The translations under genes were made by a program, and so were the position numbers. Source: Paramecium sonneborni (lineage: Eukaryota; Ciliophora; Oligohymenophorea; Peniculida; Parameciidae). Taken from it: DNA of 64,000 bases. The notes beneath the pieces are model-generated. The model was not told the origin of the DNA and searched no databases. It worked only from the letters and a program-made list of their open reading frames with translations. Numbering within the stretch: the stretch's first letter is position 1; every line of letters starts with the position of its first letter. Where the stretch lies: contig CAJJDN010000046.1 of NCBI GenBank assembly GCA_905182985.1, forward strand, positions 175,298-239,297. Reading direction: 5' to 3'. Positions 13,001-28,000 of the stretch are shown piece after piece.

Positions 13001-16000
13001 ACATTACCATTTTCAATATCACCTTGAAGATTACTAACTCCACTAGTACTAGTAGAAACAATAGTATCTGCTTTATCTAATTCAGCATCCATACCTTCAG
13101 AACTCATACTTAATTATATATCTTCATCATTCATTAATTCTTCAATTGATTTAGTTAAAGAACTCTTTGTAGCAACACTTACATCTTATGATTACATTTC
13201 TTTAAGTGATGCCAAAATACTCTATTTGAGAGTAAGTAATTTATTTTATTCTTCTTTTATTATTGCAGTTTCATTTGTATCTTGATCAGCAGAAGGATCA
13301 TCTATAGTTAAATCTTTGACACCAATTGCCAGTAGATTTAATAAATTAATTTATTCTGGAATTGACATACTAGTTCTATTCTAATATAATTCAATGAATC
13401 TATCTGTAGCATAAGTAACTTCTGCTAATTATCTTGATCTAAAGAAATATGGTAATGGAGAGAATTTATCTTCTTATTGTTCTCTTTTCTTTAAATACTC
13501 AGCAACCTAAAGTCTATGTTTTAGATCTGCCTAATTCAATCCTACTACTACAGAAGATGTGAGATTAGATAAAGCTCCTAAAGCATCTGAAATTGAGGCC
13601 ATTAAAATAATGAATGGTTAAGTTACAGCTGAATCTTTTAAAGGATTAGGTAAAATTGTTGTTATTTCATTGTCAATTGAATAATCAAGTAGTAAAAGTT
13701 GATTCAATGAAGAAGCCTTCAAAATATCAATGTTGTATTGCGTTGGGGAATAATAGAATGAAAACTTGTATGTGAAAGGAGTATCACTATCCTCACAATC
13801 ACTAACCTTTATTGTGAATTAAGTATCAAATGATAGTCCATTATTTGGTGATACATTCAATTTACAATTTCGAGGAGGTATGTTAATGTTAATCAATAAA
13901 GTGGTAGTAGAAGGCATAAAGAATTGAGGATTATAGACTGATGCTCTAAATCCTAATTATGCAAGATCACTTAAATCATAGAAACTATCCCAGAATTTTA
14001 TTGTTATTGATGTAAAGAAGAATCTCAGAGTTGCCACTACATTGAAATCATATACAATTGCACCTCCATAAAACAAACTGTCTGGGTTCTTTGTAGGATA
14101 AAGGAATTTAATGCTAATTTCTTGATTCATATTAACTCTCTTTGATGTTAAATATTCAGGTCGTTTTAATTCTAACACAGGAATGTCTAATTCAACGATA
14201 ACAATAACTGCCTAAGCTACTTCAAATAGTTCTCCTTTAGTTCCATTCAAATAGAAATTATAAGCATTGTAAGGTATGAATCTTTTGGCTGCTACAAACT
14301 AAGAGTTAGTCCTATTAAGAGGTATTTCTTAGTCATAGACATCAGCACATGGTAGATTTGTATTGAGATTGACACATTTCCAAACTAATTCAATTCCTAC
14401 ACTTTAATCAGTTTTAATATTGGGATCTTTGGCCCATCCATTAACATTCAAAGGCACAGCATATCCATTCATTCTGTTTCCTCCCTCAATTTCCACCTAT
14501 AATCCTTAATTTAGCAGGGTGATATCTACTGTATAATTTGATGAAATAGGTTTAGTTGTTAAGGTTGCTATCAAAGTAACTTCATATGAAAATCCACCTC
14601 TACCAGAATAAGGAGGGATTTCAAGTTAAATAAATTAAACATCTGGAGACTTAATACCCACAAGGGAGTTAGTATCTTAAAGAAGATATGAACTGACATC
14701 TCCCTTACTAACTCTATTTGAAACCCACTCATAATTCACTGTTGAAGCTATGATTTCTGTAGTTCCAGAGACACAACTTTGATGAATTATAGTACCAATT
14801 AATTTGATTCTTGCATTTGTATAATAAACATGTGGAGCTAGTTCTTCTATTGAAACATAAGGAGATTCATAAGTAGTTGTAGAAATAGTGTAATCTGTAC
14901 TAAATTCTGTATTTAAGAAGTTTGCAAATGTGTATTTAAATACATATTTAGAATATTCTGATAAAAACATAGGTGGTATTTCAATTTTGTTATTTTTGGC
15001 AGTATTTGCAATATCAAATAAAGCTTGTATTCTACCTCTAACACTAGAGTTATCTGGTTCAATAGATACTATTGACCATGATTTCATAGTCAAACCTCGA
15101 CCACCATCATTAAATACCTGACTTGGGAAGAATGTGATCTTACTACATAAATTACTAAATTAAGGTCCTGTAAACTTTACATAAGCTGCTGCAGGAACAT
15201 CAGGACCATTAATTTTTGCAGCAAAGAAATTAGTGTAGAATACTCCTGAACAATCTTTTCTACCTAAAACTGATTTTGTATTCAAAGTGATTGTACCTCC
15301 TATTAAGAATTAAGCATTATTTCCAAAAACTACAATTATTTATCTTTAATTATTAGGATCCACATTACAGAGAGGTTTACCACTTCCTAACTTGATAAAA
15401 TCATCATCATTAAATAATTTTTGACAGACCTCTCTACTTGGTATTGTGGGATCATTTATTCCTTTGAACATTAAAATTCCACCAAGAATAATATTCATGG
15501 AGTCTAAAGTATCCTTCATTTTTATATAGGGTACTCCATATTCACAAGTTCCACATTCAGAATATCCATGTTATCTTCTATCAATTCCTGTTGCTGGACA
15601 ATTGCACATTTTTATAATATCAGGACCTTCTCTATTACCAGCACAAGTTAGGCAACCATTTTTATCACAAGTGACACATTGTAAATCACATTTCTAACAT
15701 TTATCATTGATATCATCATCAAAATATCCAGATTCACAAGTACATTGTTCTCCTAAGATTCTATCTCCTCTACAACTCAAACAATTAGAACTTGAACTTA
15801 TACATGTGGTACATTTGAAATCACATTAAGGACAATTTGTAGATTTACCATCTTCGAAAAGTCCATTCTAACATAAACATAATTTATAAATTGGATTATC
15901 AGGTAATATTACTGAATATCTATTTCCTTTGCAAGTTATACAATAATTAGCTTTTACTGCACAAGTTGAACAAGTAGGATCACAAGTAGAACACATTTCT

Positions 16001-19000
16001 TTTTAAACTGATGAGTCTTCATATTTTCCAGCTGGACAAACACAACTTGAACCTACTCTATCTCCTTTGCAGGTAATACATAAATCACTTCTTTTTTGAC
16101 AAGTAGCACATTACCAAGCACAAGGTTAACATATAGGATTCTTATTCTCTTCATCATCAAAGTATCCAGGAGGACATGAACAAAATGGTGCATCTTAATT
16201 TCTATTAGCTGCACATTTCAAACAATTGATAAATGCTTCATTACATGTTGAACATTTATAATAACATTATTCACAAACTGCATCAGGAGAATCTATTAAA
16301 TATCCTGTTGGACAATCACATTAAGGTACTGTTAATCTATTTGCCGGACAACTTCCTATACAGTTTTTACTTCTAATTGAACAACTCGTACATTATATTG
16401 CACATTCTTAACATTTCAAAGAATCTGGGTCACCAAATTTATGATTTCCACAATTTTAAACACATTTTCCATCTAATAAATAAGTTTATATATCAGTATC
16501 TGCCTATTTTTATGGGCATGATAAACAACTACTTTCATTTTCATTTGTACAAGTGAGACATGATGAATGACACTTCTAACATTAGAATGTAGATGGATTA
16601 AGGAATGATCTAAGAGGACATTCGATATAACAAGTATTTTCCTCAGGATAGAAATAAAGATCACTTGGACATGAAATACATTAATTAGGTTCTTTTCCAG
16701 TACAATTATAACAGAATTTGTCACATTCAGAACATATATTACCCTCTTTAAAATATTCATCTGGACAATCTGTTTAACAAGTATCTTTATACAGATAGAA
16801 TCCATTATCACAAGCTTAACACTGTGTTGATTTTATACCATCACATTTAGAGCATCCAGTATAACATTTTTCACATTTCTAATTGGAATCATTGGAATAA
16901 TAACCAGTTGAGCAATCTTTTACACATTTACCATCAACTGAAAGATAAGTAGTAGAATAGCAACTACTACAATTAGTTTCTAGAACTCCAAAACATGTCT
17001 TACATTTTGAATTACAAACCAAACAAGTATTTCCATTTTTTTCATCAATGTTTGCATATGAACCAGCATAACATGTTATTTTGCAAATGCCTTCTTCCAT
17101 ATATCTAATTTAGATAGCACCTGTTTTAGGATGAGTTACTGTACCACATTAATTACAGTCTAAACTTGTTGACTCTGAACAAGTCTTACAAGTCCAATCA
17201 CAATTAGTACATTAATATGAATCAAGGTTATTGTATTTTCCATCTGGACATTAGGTTTAACATTGTACATTTATTAGTGCTTTTTTAGAATCATATATTA
17301 AATCAACGAAAAAGCTTGATTCACATTTAAGGCATTTTGTTGATCCAACTAATTTTTCATCAAATACACATGTTTAACAATTAGCAACACATGCAACACA
17401 AATTGGTTAATTAACATGCTTGATATATTTCTCTGGACAGGTACTAACACAATAGGAATCGTCAACTCTCAAAGCAATATCTGCGCAGGATGAACAAACA
17501 GTTGAATTATCATTACAAATCTTACATAATCTATTGCAAAGGATGCATGAATTATTTTCTACAAAGTATCCATCTTAACAGCCAGCCAAACATCTTGAAT
17601 TGGACAGAATTAAGTTATTACATGATCTACAAGTAGTAGGTTAATCATTCAAACAAGTAGAACAGCTAGTATCACAATTATCAAACAAACAAACAGCATT
17701 TTAGATATCAGGAGAAAAGAATTCTCCACATTATTATTCACATGTCCAATCATATTAACTAGTATCAGAATTAAATTTCACTTTTAAGAATTAATCTGTA
17801 TCACAACTTAAACATTGATTGCTTTCTGGACCAGAACAAGTGAAACATGATGAATAGCAACTTTAACAGCTTTTTTGAACAGAATCAAAGTAAAATCCAG
17901 AAGTACAATATTCGTAACAATATTCCTCTAATAAGAAGAACTTGGAAATATCACAGGCATTGCAAGTGCTGCTATTTGTACATGTCAAACAATTATCTAG
18001 ACACTTGTCACAAGAGTGGTTAACTTCATTCTCAAAGTATCCTTCAATGCAAGAGATTAAACACTAAGAGTTAAACAAGAACAGTTAATCACTACAACTT
18101 AAACATTAATTAGAATTGGGACCATTGCAAGTTCTGCATGACAAATTGCATTATCCACATTCATTAATATTCAAATAGTACCCAGCTATGCAAGTATCAC
18201 TACAGATTCCTTCCATAAACATCAACGATCCACTGCAAGTGATACAATCATTCTCTTCAGGACCTAAACAAGTGACACAAGTTGAATGACAAACTTTGCA
18301 AGTATTATCAATAGTATCAGGGTAGTATGATGAATTACAACTTTAAACACATTTGCCACTTGGGTCACTTTCTTGTAATTTTTGAAGGAATAATCCTAGA
18401 GAGCAGGAAATACATTCTTATATGTCATTACCTATGCATTAATTGCAAGTATAATGGCAAGAAACACAAACTTAATCTACTACAACATACCCTTCATTGC
18501 AATTATCCAAACATTCTCTACCTTGTTTAACCAAAGGTGATGAGCATGCAGTACAATCTGTGGCATTGGGTCCATCACATTCCTTGCATTTTGAATTGCA
18601 TTCTACACAAGATGAAGTCACTGAATACAAGTATGTACCTGCAGGACATCCAGATGAACAAATTCCTTTATACAAATAAAACCCTGTAAAGCAGCCTGAA
18701 CATTAATCTTCTTTAATTCCATCACAAGTTCTGCATGAAACATGGCACTACTCACAAATCATAATTAAATTATTTCTGTATGTTAGGGGAGGGCATCTTG
18801 ACACACAGTTATAAGAGAAAGGATCAGATGTAATATCACCATATAATTATTAATCTGTAGAACTTCCATCCTAATTCATCACTAATTATTTTGGACATTA
18901 TCCTACACAACTATTCTAAGACAAAAAGAAATTAGTTTGATAATTATTGATGTTTGTGTTCATGCATGCTGTACAACTATTAGCTGCTGAATTAGTGCAA

Positions 19001-22000
19001 CTTCTGCAATTTGTAGCACATAATACACAAGTTCTTGTAATATTATCTCCAAAGTATTGATAAGGGCAAACTGTTAAACATGGTGAATTAGCATCAGCAC
19101 TCAAAGGACTCATGAATCTATTTGTATTACATAAAGTGCATTTAGCAGTGGCATCAACACATCTACCACAAAATTAATTACAAGAATCGCAATTACTATT
19201 TGAAGTATTTGGGAATGTTCCATCTGGACATGTTTAATTACAAGAATAATTAAAATAGAACAATCTAGGACTAGCACTAGCTAAACATGATAAACATTTG
19301 TCCGCTGTTGTACCAAAGCATGTTCTGCAACCTGCAAAACAAGCTCTGCAGGTTCTTGTTCCAGAATCTCCATAAAATCCAGCAGGACATGATGTTAAAC
19401 ATTATGGGGGAGTTCCTGTTAAAAATGAACCTTAAGTACATGATGCACAAGATGTGGGATTTGTACAAGTAGCACAAGTAGAGAGACAATTCTTACAACT
19501 CTTTGTTGATAAATCAGCATAATAACCATCTGGACAATATTAATTACAAGAATTTGAAAATAGGAAGGTAGTATTGCAACTAAGACAGTTGTCTATTTTA
19601 GCTCCAAAGCATGTCAAACAACTAGGATCACATTATTTGCATGTTCTTGTTAAAGCATCTCCATATTAATTGCTTAAACAACTTGATGAACACAATACTC
19701 CTGTGTAGAAAGTTGAGTCATTACATCTTTAACAAGCTATGCTATCATTACAAACTGAACAATTTGATATACAAGATGTACATGTTGTACCTGTTCTATA
19801 AGATCCAGTTGGACAACTTATATAGCAACCTCTATTATAGAACAAGTATCCAAAATCACATGTGTTACAATTACCCATCCCAATCGCTGTGCAAGTGGCA
19901 CATCCTTATGAACAAGTATCACATTTCATATTTACAGTATCTAAAAAAGTACCAGCTGGGCAAGTTGCAATACAATCTCCCAAATAATTGAATCTACCAG
20001 CAGAACATATAATACAATCAGATTATGTGGAGCCTCTGCAAGTCTTACATCCAGGATCACACATCCTACATGCTCTAGCAGTTACTGCTCCAAAGTATCC
20101 ATCAGGACATTAAGCTAAGCAATTATTGATATTATTTAAGGTATTAAGGAAGAAACCTTCGTCACAATATTAGCAATCTATTGGATTAATGCATTTTAGA
20201 CAACCATTTATACAATTTTCACATCTAAATGTGTCTGTTTTGCCATAAAATTTATCAGGGCACAATGTTGTGCATCTTTTTGTTGAAGCTAAATAGAAGA
20301 TGGATGCTCCACATGACAAACAATTATTATCTTAAGGACCATCACATGTTTAACAAGAAGAGTTACATGCTAAGCAGACTTTGTTTAGATCTCCAAATTA
20401 TCCTGATGGGCATTGAGCAAGACATTAGTTTTACATAAAGAAATGAGTACTTACACATTTTGTGCATCTTTAAGCTGAAGTTGATGTACATGAAGTACAA
20501 TTAGCTGCACATTAATCACATCTATTTGTATCAGTATTAGCTACAAACCCTGCATTTTCTCCGCAACTAGTTAGACATCTTTTATTGAGTAAAAATCTTC
20601 CAGCTGAACAGGAAATACAAGAGATTTCTTAATCATCAGTGCAATCCTTGCAAGTTGAATGGCAACTAACACATATACCTCCAGAAACAGTAGGAATTGA
20701 TGATGGCTTTTGATAAAATGTTGTCTAGCATTCTGGTATACATAAGCCTTTCACTGATTATCCTGCTGTATATTACAAATACATATTAGGGTAGCATTCT
20801 GTACATGCTGAAGCAGTATCTTGACATTGTTTGCATGCTTTATCACAAATTGCACAAGCAAAATCAGTATTCTTATAATATCCAGGTAAACATTAAATCA
20901 AGCATTATCTTTATTATTGTAAATACAAACTGCAAGTGGTGGATGTACAGACATTATTCATAGAATCATTAGCACTTTATGGTATTGAAGGAAGACATTA
21001 TATGCACCCAGTGTCAGTAGTTGAAATACAAACTTTACAATTTGAAATTGGACATCTGATGCATAATTAGTTATTGACATCCTAAAAAAAGGAATCACCA
21101 CATGTATTTGTACAAATATTATTTCCTAATCCATCCCAATTCTATTTGTAATAGAATCCAGTATTACATAAAGTACATTAATTAGAGGTTGTACAAGATG
21201 AACAATTAGCCATACATTAAATACAATCATCTCCAGAAGTATAAGTACCAGGTTTACAGAAGCAGGTTGGAGGTTAGATTCTTTAATTTATACAGGTAAG
21301 ACAATTCTTGGCAGATCCACTACAAGTGATACAATATTTAGTATTGCATTATTCACAATTTAATAAGCCACCATCAAAAAAACCATATGGACAGGTTGTG
21401 CATTATGGAGTGTTTTATCTATTACCAGCACATCTTGAACATTAAGATAAGGACTGTGTGCATGATGAGCATTTCACTGAACAAGCCTAGCAAGTACTGG
21501 TAGTAATTCCATTTTAAGTTTGAGTATATATATAAAAACCTTCCTTGCATGTTAAACATCTGTTCTAGGCACTACAAGTCAAACAAGATGCATCCATATT
21601 GCTACATGGTAAGCATGCATTAGTAGAAGATAAATAAAATGAATTACTAACACAAGTAATACATCTTGTAGCAGTTTCACAGGTGTTACAATTATTAGTA
21701 CATTTAACACAAGTTGTTCCATCTAAGTAAAATCCTGAAACACAAGATACACAACTATTTAAAGTTGTACATAAGTCACATGGACTAACACATAGTTTAC
21801 ATTTTTTTGTTGTATCTGTTTCAACAAGATCAAAATAATATTTATTTATACAGGTTTTACAAACATCTTAGTCACAAGTTCTACAAGGTGAAGCACAACT
21901 AATGCATTAACTTAAGCTAAGTCTAAAGAAATCATTTTAACATTTGGTACAAATTGAGCCTGAGTTACATTCAATGCAAGGTAATGTGCAAGCGATACAT

Positions 22001-25000
22001 TCTGAACCATTATAATAGTAACCAACAGCACATGATTAACAGGTCACCAGACTTGTACAAGTAACACATTTTGGATCACATGTTTTACAAGTATTATTTT
22101 CCAAATATTTACCAGAAGCGCAACTTAAACATGTAGTTGAAGTACCAGTACAAGTAATACATGAATTTTTATCACAATCAAGACAGTTTTTTTGTGTTTA
22201 ATCATAATATTTACCTTGCAAACATAATTTGCACACATTTATTGAATCACAAGTCCAACAAGGGGAAACACATCTCTTGCAACTATTAGTTTCATAATAA
22301 AATAGATCTAAACAAGAAGTACAAGAGGTTGCTGAATTAATACAAGAGGAACAAGGAGATGTACAAGGTGAACATTTATTTTCTGAAGTCAAAAATTATC
22401 TTGAAGTGCAAGTCATACAATAATCAGCCTTATTCCAGCAAGTTCTGCAGTTATTGTCACAAATTAAGCATTGGGTACCTGATAAATAATAGCCATCTAT
22501 GCAGGATAAACATGAAGTTTAAGTTGTACAAGTAGTACAAGGTGATACACATTATTAACATGTATTTTAAGAATTTAGATAGAAGGTTGAAACACAACTT
22601 AAACAAAAGGATTCACTAGAACAAGTTGCACATGGAGAGACGCAATTTTCACAAATGTTATTCATCAAGTATTTTGTTAATGTATTACAACTTAAACATT
22701 TAGTAGAGAGTTCAATGCAAGTTGCACATGGAGCTATACAATTTAAACATGAGGTTGCACTTAAATAATATCCATCTGAACAAGATGAGCATGTTGAAGC
22801 AGATCCAGAACATTTTTTGCAAGCAAAATTGCAACTTAAACATTCCTTACCATTTAAGTAAGTTCCATCAATACAAGAACTACAACTAGTAGCAGTTGTA
22901 CAAGTTATGCAAGGAGAATCACATTAAGTGCATGATGATACATTAAGATAGTATTTGCTTTCACAAGAACTGCAAAGTAAACCATCTGTTCCAGAACATG
23001 TGAGACAAGGAGATTTACAGGTTAAACATGTAAAAGAGCTATTCAAATAACTACCACTTAAACAACTATTGCAGGTAGCAGAGTTGTCACAAGTATAGCA
23101 TCTTGGTTGACAAGTTAAACATTAACCATTATTCACATAGTGAGTGCTATCACATTTTGTACAAACCGACGAGTTTGAGCACTACACACAATAAGGCAAT
23201 GAAGTGCAATCTCTGCATATCTATCCATCTAAGTAATATCCAATCACACATGATTAACAATTAGTATTTCCTACAGTTTGACAAGTTAAACAAGGGGAAG
23301 AGCATGAGGTGCAGGTGTTATTTGAACTTGTGTAATAATAACCACTATGACATGATAAACAAGCAAAATCTGAACTACATAATTTACAAGGGGAAACACA
23401 TGCCTAACAAGTATTTAAATTTGTTGGCTTATAGTATAAATCTATGCAACTTAAACAATTAGAAGCATTTATCACACAAGAAGCACAAGGAGATTCACAT
23501 TATGAACAAGAGTTATTAAATATAAATTATCCAACACTACATTATTTACATATTCCATCTAGATAATAGTCAGAACTGCATCCTGTACAGGTTGTATCAT
23601 TTGTGCAAGCTATGCAACCTGCTGGACATTAAACACATTTAGTTCCACTTAAATAAAATCCATCTGCACAGGATTAGCATATACTTTAAGTTGTACAAGT
23701 TTTACATTTTACATCACATTAAGTACAAACACTTACACTTAAATAATATCCAGAAACACATTCCTAACAATTAGTATTTCCTTCACTTTAACATTTGACA
23801 CAAGGAGATTAACAAGTTACACAGGATGTTCCACTCAAATAAGTTGTGCTTATGCATGATAAACAAGCTAATGTAGATGTACAATTTATGCATGGTGATT
23901 CACATAAAATACATGTACTATCTTAAATATAATACCCATTTATGCATTGCTTACATTAAGAAACCAGCTCTCCGAAACATTATTCACATCTTAAGTCGCA
24001 ACTGGAACATTTATTTTATATTTGATCATAAAATTATCCATTAGGACAATTGCAAGTTGAACATTCAGCGCATTTATAAAATGCATTAATTGAGAACCCA
24101 CTTTGACATACTTTGCAATTTCCAGTAATTGCTTCACATTCGATGCAATTTGTTGAACAATCAAGACATTATGAATTAGATAAATATTTTCCAATTACAC
24201 ATGAAGTGCATTCACTTTCTATGTTTTAGCAAGTCTTACAGCTAGTTGAGCAGTAAACACAATTTTAATTATTGTTAAAATAGCCATCTGCACAACTCAT
24301 ACATTAAATCTAGTTATTTACTACACTACAATTATCTCTGCATTCTGTTGGGCATTTTGTGCATACAGAATTTTTAAGATAATAAGTATCCACACAACTA
24401 CTACATATTTATGATGAAAGACAATTTTAGCATGGACTTACACATAAAATACAACTACTTCCATTTAAATAATATCCATTTATGCAACTTAAACAAGAAA
24501 ATTCTCCACTACAAGTTGAACATGGTGATTTGCAAGTTAAACACTTATTATTAAAATAGTAATAAGCTGTGCTCACACAACTATTGCAAGATGAGTCTGT
24601 CGAACAAGTTAAACAAGGAGACACGCAACCTATGCATTTTGTTCCAGATAAGTAATATCCACTTTGACAAAGAGAACATTAAGTTGCTGAATCAGAACAT
24701 AATTAACATGCATTATCACATTTTGAACATAACCCATTTGAAAAATAATATCCAGCTTCACAACTTAGACATGTGTTTTCATTAGCACAATTTGAACATG
24801 GAGACTTACATTCTAAAATAATAAAAAAATATTACTAATGCAATAAACCTAATTAAGGTAATACGAATCTACACAACTTAGGCAATTGGTTGAACTTGCT
24901 ACACAATTCAGACAAGGAGACTAACATGATTTACAACTGTTGGTTTCTAAATATTTAGTATCTATGCAACTGGTACAAGTATCTTGACTAGAACATGATT

Positions 25001-28000
25001 TACAATTTGTTGAGCATTCTAAACATTACCCATTATTCAAATAATGTGTGGAATCACAGTTTTAACAAATCATTTTGCTACTGCAAATTAAACAAGCTGT
25101 AAGGGCAACATTGCATTAAATACATTAATTATTTTCTAAGTAATAACCTGATTAACAAGACTGACAATTTTTAGTGCCTGATGAAGTACAGGTTGCACAA
25201 GGTTATTCACAATTTTCACATTTTTTATTACTTAAATATTTTCCAGATATGCAGGATAAACAATCAGTTAATGATGTACAATTGATACACGGTGATTCAC
25301 ATTAAAAGCATAACTGTATTGATAAGTAATAGCCATCTATGCAAGTTGTACAATGAATTGCAGTCTATTAACAAGAATAACAAGGAGTTTCACATTATAA
25401 ACATTTTTAGTTTAAGTAATATTAATTATTTTAGCATGCGACACATAAACCATTTACTATTTCATATCCAGTATCACATTAAGAACAATGAGATTCTGAT
25501 GCGCAAACATTACAATGGTTTGAGCACTGAGAACAAGTTGCCCCTGATAAATAATATCCAATATGACATTCTGAACAGTTTATAGAAGTGCCTGAACATT
25601 TTTTGCAACCTGAATCACATATTTTGCATATTTATTCATCTAGATAATATCCAGTCTCGCATAGGGAACAATTTATATTTCCGGCTTCTAAACAATTGAC
25701 ACATGGGAATTCACAAAGCCAACAACTATTATTTTTTAAAAAGTATCCACTATTGCAATAAGTACAAATATTTATTGAAGTACAAATATTACAAGGAGCA
25801 TTACAACTCTTGCATGTTGAAATATCTAAATAATAACCAATTCCACAAGTCTGACAATTTATCGAAGTTCCTTCACATTTTGTACAAGCTGCATCACAAT
25901 TCTTACATGATTTATCAGTGCTGTTGTAATAATAACCATTTTCACAAGTACAATTTGAACAAGCTATTATAAAGTTGAGATACTAAATTACTTGCACATA
26001 TTTTGTTTTCATCAACTACATACCCAGATTCGCAACTCAAACATTCCCCTGTTCCATCAGCACATGTTACACAATGTTGATTGCATTGAGTACAGGTTTC
26101 ATTTATTAGGTAGTATCCAATAGTGCAAGATGTACAAGTAGTTGCTTAGTCAACACAAGTTTTGCAGTTTGTAGAACATGATTCGCAAGAACTTCCAAAA
26201 TATCCAGAAGCACAAGCATCACATTTCACAACATTATTTACGAATTAGCAAGTTGAGTAGCAATTTTGAGTACATTCTAAAATTAATTTTTTTAAAAATT
26301 ACTTCTGCATGTAGTTCCATCAAGATAATACGTATCCTTGCAACTTTAACATTCAGAGTTCAACTATCCATTACAAGTAACACATTCTAAAGCGCATGAT
26401 TTACATTCACTTCCGTCAAAGACATACCCAGAAACACAAGTATTGCATGTTGAGATGCTTGAACAATTCTGACAAGGTGACACACACTTTTTACATGTGT
26501 TTGAATCTTAGTAGTAACCTTCTACACACTTTTGACAATTAGTATTTCCAGATTCTGAGCATTCTACACAAGGATCTTAGCAAATTAAACAAGTTTTATC
26601 TGAAATGTTATAATAATAACCAGCAACACAAGTCAGGCAAGCTAAGTTTGATTCACAATTGAGGCATGGAGTAACACAACCAAAGCAAGAGTTATTTTCA
26701 AAGTAGAATTTAGGTTTACAAGATAAACAATTGGAGGCTGAAGTTACACAAGTGGCACATGAATCTAAACAAGGCATACAAGAATTATTTTATATGAACT
26801 ATCCTGAAGAGCATTATTTGCAAATTCCATCCAAATAATAATTCGATTGGCATTAAATGCATACAGAAGCACTAGAACAATGTGAACATCCATTTGGGCA
26901 ATTCATACATAAGTTTCCATCAATGTAATAGCCATTAGCACAAGATTAACATTCAGTTTCAGATAAACAAGTAGTGCAGTTCGAATTACATTTCGTACAA
27001 AGATCATTATTAAGCCAATATCCATTAATACAAGAGGAACATTAATTCTCATTTGTGCATGAAGCACATGTAGTTTCACAAGGAAGACATGAATTTCCAG
27101 AAATGTATTTTCCGATAGCACATGAGGTGCAATTTGCTTCACTGTTTAAACAGGTTTCGCAATTGGTTGAACATTCATGACAATGGTCAGAGGAGTAATA
27201 TTCATGAATTAGACACTTTACACATCCACCGTTGACTAATTCATATCCAGAATTGCATGAAGTGCATTGAGTTCCTGATATACAAGCATTACAATTTTGG
27301 GAACAAACAACACAAGTAGTATTTTATAAATAATTGCCGATTTAGCATTCAGAACAATTAGTGGATTAAACTGAGCATAGTTTGCACTTTTAATCACATT
27401 ATATGCAAGTTTATCCTTCAAGATAATATCCATTTTCACAAGATGAGCAATTCGTGTTTCCTGATGCATTGCAATTAATGCATGGTGATTAGCAAGGTAA
27501 ACAATTATTCGATTCTAAATAGTATTTATTTTAACAAGATTAGCAGTTGGATAGTGAAGTACATTTTAAGCAGGGACTTACACAATTTGTGCAAGTTGAC
27601 CCATTCAAGTAATAAAAATTTACACAGGATTAACAATTAGTTGAGGTGCCAGAACATGATGTACATGTACTATCACAACCTTGGCATTAATTATCAGTGC
27701 TGTTGTAATAATAACCATTTTCACAAGTACAATTTGAACAAGCTATTATAAAGTTGAGATACTAAATTACTTGCACATATTTTGTTTTCATCAACTACAT
27801 ACCCAGATTCGCAACTCAAACATTCCCCTGTTCCATCAGCACATGTTACACAATGTTGATTGCATTGAGTACAGGTTTCATTTATTAGGTAGTATCCAAT
27901 AGTGCAAGATGTACAAGTAGTTGCTTAGTCAACACAAGTTTTGCAGTTTGTAGAACATGATTCGCAAGAACTTCCAAAATATCCAGAAGCACAAGCATCA

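Noticed and set aside
15500..25000. Several separate Cys-rich genes
   Set aside because: The minus-strand Cys pattern runs on without convincing starts or stops, and tested boundaries (e.g. 24813-24835) are introns that rejoin the frame.
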